NCBI GenBank assembly: GCA_011109175.1
Contig: RDEW01000071.1
Coordinates: 71,632-135,631, forward strand
DNA from: Dicyema japonicum
Taxonomy: Eukaryota > Dicyemida > Rhombozoa > Dicyemidae
DNA: 64,000 bases
Direction: 5' to 3'
Below the pieces are notes generated by a model. That model was given only the letters and a program-made list of their open reading frames with translations, had not been told where the DNA came from and searched no databases. Below are positions 22,552-33,691 of the stretch, piece by piece (position 1 is the first letter of the stretch; every line of letters starts with the position of its first letter). The translations under genes and the position numbers were made by a program.

Positions 22552-25145
22552 ATGGATACAACGCAACGAACCTCGGAGCTTCTTGGCTCCGACAAGACTT
22601 TGGAGCAGATTACTGTCAAAATCGAGTTATTCCCATCCTTTTGGATCCATTTGGCTAATATATATATTCCTCCACAAGGATCGTGTCCGTCATCTTACAC
22701 CCCTGATTTATCACGCATTTCAACATTGAAAAATCTACTGTTATGTGGGGATCTTAATGCACGACATCCCGTTTGGCTCACTTCCCAATCCTCTGATAAC
22801 CGAGGAGAACTCATTGCAAATTATCTTCCTGACCTGATTATACTGAACAACCCTAACTCACATACGAGGACCCATTAAGGATAACTGATAGCTGCACATC
22901 CCCGACTTAACATTATGCTCACCTTCTCTGGCTGGACTCATTTCCTGGAACGTCTTTTACGGCTTCCCCAGTGACCACAATCCAATCCTTCTAAAATTGA
23001 GAGGTCTTCGACGATACAGGAGACGGTCGGCGGAATCAAAAAGATTCAAGGATTATACGAAGGTTGACTGGTCTGGTTTCAGTAACCTTGTGGATAAATT
23101 CTTGGCCGGGAGATTATCCTTCCCAATACGCTCTATTGACGAGGCCGCAGAAATTATCAGCGCTGCCATTCAGAAAGCTGACCATATTTTTATTCCTATA
23201 TCGTCATACCAAGAAGTTTATTCCTACCCCAGCTCTTATACAATAAGTCTTATAAAACAAAGAGACCGGCTGAAGAGATGCCATCTGTTGGACATGAAGT
23301 CTTTGACAGCCCTCAGACAACTGAATAAAAGAATCTGTCAGAGCATAAAAGAACACAAGGACAAGAGATGGCAGCATCTAGTTAACCACCTCGACAGGAA
23401 AAGTACATCCCGACACTTCTGGAAAACTCTTAAACAAGTCAAGTCGGAGCTGGATGATGCAGACGGAACCGGAAAGTCTTCTCCTGAACACTTATGCCAC
23501 CTACATCCTAACATCCTTATGAAACATTACGCTGGAATTAGCTTCAAACCATTCTCGAAACACCTGGACATTAAGGTGCGTGCCCATAAACCGAAGAAGG
23601 AACCTTATCACGAACTATTCACAGATGACCAAGTCTTGGATGTGATCACCAGATTAAAGAGCTCACGGGCGTGCGGGCCTGACAAAGTATCTTCTATTCA
23701 CCTAAAACACCTAAGCCACTACGCAATTGGCTACCTCACGCATATATACAATCTGTCCATTAACTATAATATTATTCCTAAGATTTGGAAGAATTCTATC
23801 ATCAGACCGATATTGAAGGCTGGGAAACCAGAGACAGAACCTGCATCCTACAGGCCTATTTCCGTTACCAGCACACTGTCAAAAATTATGGAGAAACTTG
23901 TATTATCAGTCATTATTCCGTATCTTCCGCGTCCTATATTTCAACATGGTTTCCTCCGCGGTAGGTCCACCGCTACATACTTGGCAACTTTATCGCAGTT
24001 CATTGCCGACGGTTTTAACACCCATCCTCCGCCTCACAAACGCACAATCTTGGTTTCTATTGACATCAACAAAGCCTTTGACACTGTTTCGAGGAAAATC
24101 TTGGTTGGAAAAATTTTCTACTAATATTCGTCCGAATGTGAAATTATGGCTGGCCAACTTTTTGTCTGGAAGACGTGGAAGAGTAGTCAGTGGTGATCTC
24201 AGATCTAGATCACGATTACTACCGAACGGGGTACCCCAGGGGTCTCCACTTTCACCAATTCTATTCAACCTTTTCCTACACGACCTACCTAATGATGGAG
24301 ACGAAGATTCCCTGTTATTATCCTACGCAGACGACGTAGTCATTGCAATACGGAACCGCTCGACGCAAGTCGCATCCCTTAAAACTCAGACAAAATTGAA
24401 CATTCTCCACGATTGGATTGCTGGCAATCGACTAACGATTTCTGCAACCAAGTCTATCTGTTCCACATTCACGTCGGACCGTCGTTCCAAGGATGAACCG
24501 AGTCTTTTCATTGGTCCCACTAGGATTCCAGTGACAAAGTCCCCCATTGTCCTTGGAGTCAAGTACGACAGCCTTCTCAAATTCAACTCCCACGCAACAG
24601 ACATGATCACCAGGGGCCTCCAGAAAGTTAACGTTATACGCGCCCTTGTTCGGAGGACCACGAGGAACATGGACTTTTCCGTTTCTACACTCTACCAACA
24701 AACAATCGCGCCTGCCATTGAGTATGCCTCCGTTGCATGGAGATTCGGGCTATCGGAGTCTTTGGTCCAAAGAATCAACTCGATATACCGGAAAACAATC
24801 AGTATGCTTTCCCACGTAATGGATCAACAGTCGACCCACTACTCATGGAAGCTAAGATCCGTAGTCGTGGCTCCGGATTTCTTCGCCTCTGTGAGGAAGA
24901 TGGAAATCCGCTTCGCCTAATCCTTCCCATGGCAAGAGAAAACCGATTGGATAAGAAATTCCCCTCCCCGATCGGATTCCTCTGCAAGACCGAGAGAAGG
25001 CTCTTCCGGAAAGTAGTGGGGACGATGGAGGATCACAGACGTCGAATGGCACAAGTGATTGCGAGGACTGGGATCACCTAACTGTCTGACTCTTTTGTCT
25101 TTCTTTCTCGGTGTTCCCGGGGTTATTAAAATAAAATAAATAAAT
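22552..25145 (+). mobile_element. Family A LINE (Jockey/CR1-like), best copy, APE to 3' end
   Basis: The first frame (22552-22878) holds the end of an APE endonuclease (NIYIPPQGSCPS, LLCGDLNARHPVW). The second (22997-24124) holds the linker, the RT start (SSRACGPDKVSSIHLKHL, RPISVTSTLSKIMEKL, QHGFLRGRSTATYLA) and the first catalytic block VSIDINKAFDTVSR. A frameshift near 24100 leads to the third (23898-24920), with LPNGVPQGSPLSPILF, the active-site LLSYADDVVIAIR and KSPIVLGVKYDS. The last frame ends MAQVIARTGIT just before a stop at 25079. The 3' tail is TTTCTCGGTGTTCCCGGGG then A-rich. The 5' part of APE and any ORF1 are missing. At least three frameshifts separate the frames, so the copy is dead or has base errors. 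Confidence 0.9.
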
Positions 25146-25932
25146 AATTAATAATAAGTTGGCCAACCTAAATCAGTAAAAAATACTTTTCAACCTATAT
25201 AATTTAAGAATCTTCGTTGTCAATTCAGTTTGCCACATTCTTTGTGAATGTAGCAAATTTATTATTCCGAAGTCATATGATTAAAATTATATTTGAAGAT
25301 GGTCTACTGTGGTTGAAATGCTGTCAACATTGTGGAATCAGCCTACTCTATAATTGTTTATCTGATTACTCTAATAATATGGTGACTATTCCAACTTCAG
25401 GTGGAGATTCATCTTTGCATACATTAGCTATAAAATTTTTATGTGAGAATACATTTAACTATGTTTTTTAATATGTGAGACAAGTTGAAATTTATGTGTT
25501 TATACCTCTCATCAATACTGATATAATACCACGACAAACACAAGTTAATGAGAACAGTTCAAATATTACAAGGACTTGTCCGTGTTACGTCCACTAAAAT
25601 TCAAATAAGGCGAAATTGATCTATGAAAACCATGTTCTTCATCATTTAACACAATTACTCCGTTAATTCAAAAACCTTGATCTATATGGTCTATTGAAAT
25701 AAAAGAATCACCAAATAATCAAAAATACAACTTCATTATACCTGGATGATACCACAAACTAAACAAAATAAAGAAATAACGTTGATTAACTAATCAGTTA
25801 ACTAATTTCCCAATTTTTGCTTATAAAAACAGGCTTTTAATAATTATATTAGCTTAAGGAATTTAAATAATTTGTGTTTTCGTTCACAAAATTGAACATT
25901 TGTTCACATCTCACTGTTAATTGGATAATAAT
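25146..25932. other. AT-rich, one odd ORF
   Basis: The plus frame 25217-25471 (84 codons) contains KCCQHCG and SGGDSSLHTLAIKFLCEN, faintly like the CC..CG...GG region of a cathepsin B but without its other motifs. The rest is unassigned. Confidence 0.35.
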
Positions 25933-26522
25933 ACAGTACGACCACGCCCCAATAAAACCCAGGGTATGGGGCACCCTCTGTTTTGGGGGCGATTTTTTTT
26001 AATAAATATTATTTTGAATGATTTTTACATTTTTTGACCAAGCCTTAATTTAAAATACAAAACTCCGCTTATTGGGGCATTTTTTCAATCGATAATATTA
26101 AAATTTATTATTTCATTTTGATTTTTATTTAATTAATTTTAAAAATATTTTAAGGATGGCTGCGAAGCTTGGGACTTTGTATAATGGAAATGATGAGATT
26201 GAAGGGTTATGTTTAAAAAATTCAATAAGAATAATCTCGAAACTTCTTTATTCAATACTTGCTCTGAAGGGCTCAAAGAATACTATGAATTCAGAATGAA
26301 AATTTCAAAGATTCTAAGAAATAAGTATAATACTGGGTTCAAAATAACTGATTATTTTTCATAAAATAATTAAATCCTCTTTTTTATCGAAATAACATAT
26401 TTTGTTATTAAAAATAAAAATAATAGTTTTAAAATGTAAGGATTATATACCTATATTTGGGGCACCTATATTTAGGGGCACCTTCTATATTTGGGGCACT
26501 TTTCTATTGGGGCGGGTACATA
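25933..26522. mobile_element. Pogo/Tigger-like DNA transposon, non-autonomous
   Basis: The left end CAGTACGACCACGCCCCAAT and the reverse complement of the right end (GTACCCGCCCCAATAGAAAA) share GTAC..CGCCCCAATA as imperfect terminal inverted repeats. TA lies next to both ends, as expected for a TA target duplication. GGGGCACC-type subterminal motifs recur near both ends (25970, 26460-26500). An internal frame starting near 26209 (LETSLFNTCSEGLKEYYEF) may be a transposase remnant but is too short to classify. Confidence 0.6.
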
Positions 26523-27119
26523 TATTACAAGTAACAGCTATTTGGTAATCACAGTTTTGAAAATTGATAAACTCTTAAATTACCTGTATTATAACTTTTA
26601 GTGTACAATAATAAAATTTTTGGTGGGTCAGTTTATTTCAAAGGTTTATCTTACACACATTCCACAGACAACAGTAATGTTTCCATTCCTTTACTTCCGT
26701 TGAGGTAGGGCGCATATTTTAAAAAGTAAGAACTGAAGGTACTGTGTCATATATGCTGATTGTTTCGAGTTTCAATCTCGCTGTTATCTGTTTCAGTCAA
26801 CGATTCCAGGCTCTACGATTCTTCTTGGATAGGTTAATGATGCCCACTGATGCGGTCATCAGTGATTGTCACTTGGAACCAGATCAGAGATTTGTAAAAT
26901 ACTTAATAAATCCTACTTGGATTTATTAGTAATTTAAAATGATTTATTTTTCATTGCAAAAAAACGGAAGAAGACCGTGGATCATTGAGCCACAAGGTGT
27001 GAAAAGATGTTGCATGGAGATTATGTAAGAAGACATAACGAAGTCGTTAGGTGCCTACATTTCCACTTTTACAGAGAGTTTGGCCTCAAAAACGAGAAGA
27101 AACTAAAGACTAAGTCAGT
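26523..27119. other. Intergenic with a tRNA-SINE-like patch
   Basis: The segment 26720-26850 (GAGTTTCAATCTCGCTGT followed by CAACGATTCCAGGCTCTACGA) resembles 35000-35140, which has a clearer tRNA-like promoter. Otherwise nothing is recognised. Confidence 0.35.
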
Positions 27120-27535
27120 GCAATCCATAGTAATATTTGTATTCCTTACCGACTTCTCCGTTCACTCTGGGATCTTGTAATTGCAGAAGATTTAAACAAC
27201 CTTACAGAAACACCAACTGGTATGCAAACTAACAAAATATGACGTCGCTGTTACAAGAGACAAAAACGACAGTACAATCAACAGAACTGTTTGGCAGATT
27301 CCATTTTTTTACCCTCCCACTGGTCTGCCGACATAATGGTTTCGGATTTTCAGTCCATCAGGATCTGATTCGCTGTGCTACAATAGTGTGGGCAGCATCT
27401 GACATTATAATGGAAATGGCGGACACATGAACTACCTAAGAGTACTAATGCGCAACGGAAGATCATGGTCGCAGCTGACGGAGAGGATGATTCGGAATAT
27501 GGCACAAGGGAACTAATTTTATGTTTTCTCGGGAG
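27120..27535 (+). mobile_element. Family B LINE, internally deleted copy
   Basis: The frame 27239-27430 reads SLLQETKTTVQSTELFG and RHNGFGFSVHQDLIRCAT, which is the APE domain around the catalytic Glu. Right after it, near 27435, the sequence switches to YLRVLMRNGRSWSQLTERMI, the C-terminal block of the same family. The whole RT is missing. The tail is AACTAATTTTATG..TTAATAATAATAAT. Confidence 0.65.
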
Positions 27536-27965
27536 TGCTTATTAATAATAATAATCCATTGTAATGAATGACTCGGTTGAAATCAGAGTTGACACGTTTA
27601 TCAAAACGGACATAATTATTGACCATAACAAGCCAGACCTGTTCGTTTTTGATAAAAGGAGAAACAAAACTATCTTGGTCAAAGTGGGAATAACATCTTC
27701 CCAAAATCTACAAGTGGAATGCGATAAACTGAGGAGGTATGACCTTCTATCCAAGTTGATACAGATTGTCCCGATTGTACTCACTTGGGATGACCTAGTG
27801 ACTTCACATTCGTGGAGGTATGGCAGATCTTTGAATATAAGTGAAAGAACGTATCTCTCTCGACCTCACACAAGCACGTATCTGTCGAGTGACTGGATCT
27901 TAACAGTCACGATGGCGCGTTCCATGGTTCATTCAAATCATGGCTTCAAAAGGCATTGGTGAATC
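27536..27965 (+). mobile_element. Family D (R2/R4-like) nuclease domain fragment
   Basis: The frame 27564-27962 (132 codons) reads VEIRVDTFIKTD, HNKPDLFVFDKRRNKTILVK, then ECDKLRRYDLLSKLIQ and IVPIVLTWDDL. The KPD...D and the following K-containing helix fit the restriction-like endonuclease at the end of R2/R4-like LINEs. The expected second acidic motif (usually LIDV) reads LVKV, so a catalytic Asp may be lost. No RT lies upstream. Confidence 0.65.
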
Positions 27966-28099
27966 CATTCCTAGAAAGTGTCAGAATAGTCTCCACCTGC
28001 ATGCCGTTATTTCTAGTGAGATAGGTTTGTTTGATGTCCTGGTATAAACTATTTTGCTTTGAGCCTTGAATGCCATGTCGAGGCTAGAGTACGTCGAAG

Positions 28100-28745
28100 C
28101 TGATCTCTATGGAACGAGTCTAGAATGTGATTGTCCGTATCATAAAGTCCCATGTTCCGGTATTGTAGAGGAGAATAGGCTTTACCAGTGAATTGTATAA
28201 ACGCATCCGTGTTTGTGTACTCAATCCTTTATGCTTTAGCCGGTTTTCTTTTAGGCTGAGTACTGCACTGTTTGCATGTGTTTTCCGCATAATTACCTCC
28301 TGTTCATCTCCCATAAACGATCCTAGCTTCTTTACTTTTCTCCAATGTTTATCCAGCTTGGATTTTTTTCTGACTAGTTCAGCCAATTCTGTTTTCTCCA
28401 CATTTACATTGAGGAACCGCTCAGTAAGTTTATTTTCCATCACCTCCAATAGGCTTTCAGAGCATTCATGTCTAAAGAAATGAAATCCACGTCATCCGCA
28501 TAAGCCACCACATCGATTTTTTGCTTCATAGTATGGTTTTAGCTCCCTCAATGCAGCTTCCAGGTATATGACAAATAGTATGTGAGATAACGGATCCTTT
28601 TGAGGTGCCCCAGATGTTGTTTCAAATTGCTTAGAGCACTTGTCCCGTACCCTGACCGATTGGTAAGTTTCTGACTAAAGTAGAAGATTCGTCAATGAAC
28701 TCTGTGAGGACATCCATCAATTCTGTAAGGACAAAGAACATTTAA
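28100..28745 (-). mobile_element. Family B LINE RT fragment
   Basis: The minus strand gives VAYADDVDFISLDMN near 28450-28510 (intact YADD), a KTELAELVRKKSKLDKHWRK block and RLYNSLVKPILLYNTGTWD, all matching the 60.5-61.2 kb copy. The DMN-to-VMENKL junction is a frameshift. The usual Q-G-D-P/S-L-S block is present only in corrupted form near 28600. It is truncated at both sides. Confidence 0.8.
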
Positions 28746-28844
28746 ATTAGAATTAACCTTTACTATAAATAAATGCTCAATTAAAAAAATAAAAATATTA
28801 ATGAAAAATTATTAACAATTTAAAAAAATTAAATTAAAGGGCTA

Positions 28845-29155
28845 TATGTTATTTTATCGAGATGGCGACTATTTGGACATATCCTCAGACTGGACCCGAC
28901 TACGCCATGTAAAAAAATAATGGAGGAATATTTCTACTACGCCGGAAGTCGCGGATTTCGAGGCAGACCAAGAAACACACTTCCAACCTGCTTAAAAGAT
29001 GACTACGAACAAAATAGTCGTAAATTGGTGACAGCGGACGATCTGGATGATGTTCGAATGAGGGCCAGGAACAGGCCAGGAGCGAGGATGGCTGCAAAAC
29101 ATGGCTCAAGCGAACCCCTTTTAGGGCCACGCGAAAGAGCTCTTAACTAACTAAA
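28845..29155 (+). mobile_element. Family B LINE, 3' fragment
   Basis: The frame 28920-29150 reads MEEYFYYAGSRGFRGRPRN, LPTCLKDDYEQNSRKL and TADDLDDVRMRARNR. The upstream bases in another frame encode RWRLFGHILRLDPTTP. It ends TTAACTAACTAAAG, the family's 3' signature, and is a close relative of 7190-7500. Confidence 0.8.
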
Positions 29156-31395
29156 GGGCTATATTTTTGGCTGTGGTGGTCACCAGCCTCTATTGTAACA
29201 CATTTCTAAAGGCGATGAGACTTCAAAAAGAACTAACCTCTCCTACCTTCAATACCAAAGTACTTAAATATGTGATGAAGAGATGCACTCTGTATTCCGA
29301 CATTCAAAAATATGACTGATCGGTATGCTGCTTGCAGGAAATAAAGATGGCAGGGGGGTTGTTCAAGGAGCATATAAACTATGTTTTAATGCTGTTTCCT
29401 TCGGATTAAAGACACTATGGTCAAGGATTTGCTATAAAGACATTGTCCCATGTTTTTACAAGGTTATACAGAGACCAGAAGATACAAGACTTTACAGCTA
29501 TAAGTATCCTCACAAAAGAGGGAAAAATTTAAATTTCCATTGAGAAGATTTTCGACAACATTGATAAAGAACATCCCCTTAAAGGGATCATTAAAGATAG
29601 AATCTTCTTCAACGGATAATGAGAAGATGACACAGACTCCATCCCTACGCAAAGAAAAACTTGCTTCAATATACCAAAACTTACAAAAGAACAAAAGGAG
29701 TTAAGACTACTTCTAGAAATTACCTTGGATATGAGTGTGCCCGATTAATCAAGTCGAAACGAACGTCTATTCAGAATAGAATAAATTTAATAGGAAGTAC
29801 AAAAATTGCATAACTGGAAGAATGGAAAACCCTTACAGAACGTATAGTGTGGATGATCGACTGAAAGAAGCAAGAATAAAAATGCAGGTTGTCACAAACT
29901 GGAATTATCGCGAAAACCGACATGGACGAGAATCCTGGATGGTTTTCCATAAAGGAAACGTAGTTATCTCAACTTTTAAGGTATTTGGTCATGGCTTAGA
30001 GAAGGGGCTGTCATGTAGAGCTATTTTCACCAACTTCAGTTATCATCAAAACTTCTTCCAGAGGGGCGGACATAAAGTCTATGTGGAAGTAGAATCCGGG
30101 CTTCGTGGTCTTGAATTTCGTATCATAGATATTTTATGATGGACATGAGCGTCTGAGAAGACGATCCAGTCTATGGAAGTTTCCTGTATTATTCTTTAAT
30201 TATCCTCCGTGATCTTCTAGCTAAATCTTTGTGTTAAACTGAAACAATATTTAATCAGATTGTTGGGATGATTGTGCATTTCTTCAAGATGCTAGGCAGT
30301 GGGGGTTTTGATGGATCGTATTCCAGACTTGTCTAACTTGTGGGTTTGGAGATAGATCTTGGGATAGCTTCGTCTACTGATTTATGCTCATATCTTTGTT
30401 TTGTCTGCCGATTTCTCGATTTTTCTACTAATCAAGTTCTTATTTTGATCTCAAAAAAGATCGGATCGTGGTGGTTCATATTGTTTATATTTGACTGACC
30501 AGTTAATCCGAGGGACAAGAGATGTCAGTGTACCTCCAAGGAACTAAAGGCATTAATATTTTTCGCAATATCCAGACATCAATCAAATTCAGAACTTACT
30601 GAGTAAACCAAAAACAAATTTCGTTACAAATCTTAATAAATAGTCCGAATTGTAAAAAGTTGGTAAAAAGAAATGCTTTTACATCACTAAATTAGGTGGT
30701 AGACTAATTCATAATTATAAAAGAATGATGGAAAGATAAGAAATCGGACAGAGATCATACCTATGTACGTCACTACATAAACCTCTGGAACTAACTACTT
30801 CAAAGTGTTAAGCTTAATATGAGATAAATGTTGAGTCATTATATAAAATAATATTAATAATAGAATATGCCAATCTGTAATGGATAATAACGTATTTTAT
30901 TATTATGTAAATGACAGCAATAAAACAACAATTACACCAACTACACAGACAGGTACTAAAAATTTGTTTTCTAAAGTTGACAATATTACTGAGTGCATGT
31001 GAGTTTATTGTAGTCATATAACTTTGAATTGAATTTTACATTGAGATTTTCATATTTTACAAAATCACATCCGAGGTTACCATTTCCATTAAACACTATT
31101 GTTATCTGTTTTAGATAGTTGATTTTCATATTTTTTATTTTTATAGTTCCATAATTAGGAATAGTTACAGCTATTTTACTGCAGTTATAATAACCGTTAG
31201 TTGAAATGTATCAACGCCCCCGGTTCTTATGACATACGACAAAAGTTAATAAAAGAGAACAGCAAAGGAGGACTTATTTCCTTTAACGATGGGAGATCAC
31301 ATTCAACGTGAACACCATGATTTTAATTCCGAAAAAACTTTTTTATAGCTTTCTTCCATTTACACATTAAAATGCATATAAGTGGTAAAACATCA
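29156..31395. other. Mixed region: unknown repeat and possible membrane-protein exons
   Basis: The frame 29822-30139 (plus, 105 codons; contains SWMVFHKGNVVISTF and FQRGGHKVYVEVESG) shares its second half with 41590-41790, so it belongs to a repeat of unknown type (H). On the minus strand, 31020-31190 encodes NGYYNCSKIAVTIPNYG and GNLGCDFVKYENLNVKF, and 30900-30990 encodes a hydrophobic helix (FLVPVCVVGVIVVLLLSF). These could be ectodomain and membrane exons of a host gene, but I could not join them with confidence. Confidence 0.35.
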
Positions 31396-32332
31396 TTATT
31401 TACTAGTCCATGAATCGTATATAATTTTTCGCGAGCGATGAGCGTGATGACAGGTGATCCAACGGCCACAGCATGTCACCTCGACGGAAACAAATTCACA
31501 ATGTGTATTCATAATAACTTTTGGCTCACGTATCTGTAGAACATTACTGTAGAACAATGTGGTTTCAGTACCAGCTTCTGCACCTTCGACCCATGGTATT
31601 TCTATAGAATTGTATCCTTGTAGCATTGTAGTGTTGGTCTTTTTCACTTTGGTCTTGTTGACCATCAGGATGTCAATCTTGGTGGACGATAGGAATAGTG
31701 CCAGGTCATGACGCCTCTTCCTCAGAGATCGGGCGTTCACCAACACTATCTTCAGGTTCTTGTTAGTTCTTGGGCCAATTATTCTTTTTTGGGCTGGTGG
31801 ATCCACTTTGTTGTTTATAACATTCATCTGTTTTGGTCCCGTATTGTTGATTCCAGGATTTAACTTTGGCTTGGCCTCTATGAGCACAGTGCATCTTCCA
31901 TATCTTGCACCATGTTTTGTTGATCAGCAGTTAACACACTTAGATTCAAGACCCGGATCCGCATTGCACCTTGAGGTGTCATGCTCTCCCGCGCAACGGA
32001 AGCATTTCTTCTTTCCCGTGAACTGGTATGCAAAGTGACCGACCTGCTGACAGTTGTAGCAGATCGGCGATTTTCTTCTCATCCACTCACAAGAGATCTT
32101 GTTCGTTCCGATGTAGAAGCCACACTGTATTAGTAATGTGGACTCCGATTTACTATTGACCGAGGCCTTCGCAATTGGCATGGCCTGCGATCCTCTCATT
32201 CGGGTAACCTTCGTGACTGAAAGAGCCATCTCCTGGAGGTAGTCCAAAAGGTCGTCCTCCTTAACCCAGAAGGGAAGGTTCCTGAGGACAATATCAGACG
32301 TTTGCAATCTATATTGCACTTGCGATGAATTT
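31396..32332 (-). mobile_element. LINE ORF1 end plus endonuclease start (family A type)
   Basis: The minus frame 31924-32319 encodes an RNA-binding-like region (VLRNLPFWVKEDDLLDYLQE) followed by two zinc knuckles: CYNCQQVGHFAYQF, whose last Cys is replaced by Phe, and CFRCAGEHDTSRC. A new overlapping frame (31396-31887) begins an APE domain: VLVNARSLRKRRHDLALFL, then KIDILMVNKTKV with the catalytic Glu region altered. This ORF1-zinc-knuckle then ORF2-APE order is typical of Jockey-like elements. The element is cut off before the RT and its 5' side abuts a family B element at 32333. Confidence 0.7.
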
Positions 32333-33212
32333 ACCTGTTACCCCTGGAGGCAGCTCTAAGACCTCTCCTGGAAAAGAACTGTTTCACTAATGTGATGAAA
32401 GTAATCTACGCAGATGATATTGATTTCGTCTGCCGGGATAGGGATACGCTGGAAACTATACTAAAGTGATCCCTCAAGGCTTAAAGGACTGGTGGTAGTA
32501 AACCCAGACAAAACGGAAAGAACTAGCATATCCCGTTGCACGACGAGAAACGAGCAAAACTGAAAAACATGCAAGAAATTTGGATCTCTCCTTGGGGACT
32601 CAGAGGACGTTATTCACAGGACAATTCTGGCGGTTGCTTCTTTCTAAAAAGTGTGGGCGATCTGGATGCGGCAAAAGTACATAGGCACTCTCCTTCGAAT
32701 TCGGTTGTACAACTCCTTTATCGAACCAATTCTACTTTATAACATGGGAACCTGGAGCCTAACCACCAAAGAACTAGAAAACCTTAACTCTTTCCGCAGA
32801 AAACAACTGCGACTTCTTCTGGGAGTCTATTGGTCAAAACGGATAACCAACGACGAGTTATATAGAATTACTCAAACAACAAAGATTGGGAATAAAGTTA
32901 CTTCTGCGAAATGGCAGCTTTTTGGACATTCCTAAGAGTTTCGGAGATAGTACCGGCCAATTAGGCCATGGAATCATACCTTTCTTTATTAAACAAAACA
33001 ACATATCGAGGTCGACAAATAACAACGTTGCCGACAAATAACAACAAATAACTCACTTGTATAAAAAGAAAACTGAAAACAGGAGAAGATTTGATGATCT
33101 GAGGGCAGATGCGAGAAACAGGGGAGGATGGAAAAGACTCACAGGGAGTATCCAGAGATGCATGGCAAAGTGGAATCTCAAATTAGTTAACTGGTTCCCC
33201 GGACATTGCCAA
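32333..33212 (+). mobile_element. Family B LINE RT-to-3' fragment
   Basis: Near 32395 the plus frame gives VIYADDIDFVCRDRDTLETI, with the intact active site. Frame 32651-32935 reads RIRLYNSFIEPILLYNMGTW and KWQLFGHS, where a stop interrupts the LFGHxLR motif. Near 33085, DDLRADARNRGGWKRL marks the end. A rich AATAATAATAAT tail follows at 33210. Confidence 0.8.
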
Positions 33213-33691
33213 TAATAATAATTTGGTTGTCCTAGTGATTAGTTATCCAACAATTAGTTGGTCGGAGGATGAGGAGGTGACTTACCTCTATTGGACTAAA
33301 TATTTACTTAACTTCTTGAAAGATGAAAGCCTTTTGTTTTTTTCTCTTGAAAAACTATTTAGACAGAAACTCGAAAAAAATCATAATTGGAAGTTAGTAA
33401 ATAAAGAAAGATGAGATAAAGCTTTTAAAAATTGAGTTCTACAGAAAATCAATTATCAAAATGAAAAAAAGTATTCGGTTAACTATGATTTGAGATTTGA
33501 TTAAACTAGTACTACTTATTCAAAATTCAACGATTAGAGAATAACGGAATTAGTTAATCACGCGGAGGAACAAACAAGGACCTAATGATGGGACGAAGAG
33601 TTGTTCTATTTGAATCGTCTTGATTAGCTAGTGTTGGAAACTTATTTAAGATTGTTTGACCATCTATAATCAGATAATATAGCAACCTGTC
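33213..33691. other. Intergenic, AT-rich
   Basis: Contains one 63-codon frame (33223-33414) without recognisable features. It is the 3' flank of the lectin-like gene. Confidence 0.4.

Noticed and set aside
23990-24701. Minus-strand frames of 89-94 codons
   Set aside because: Antisense to the RT core of the family A LINE; no independent motifs.
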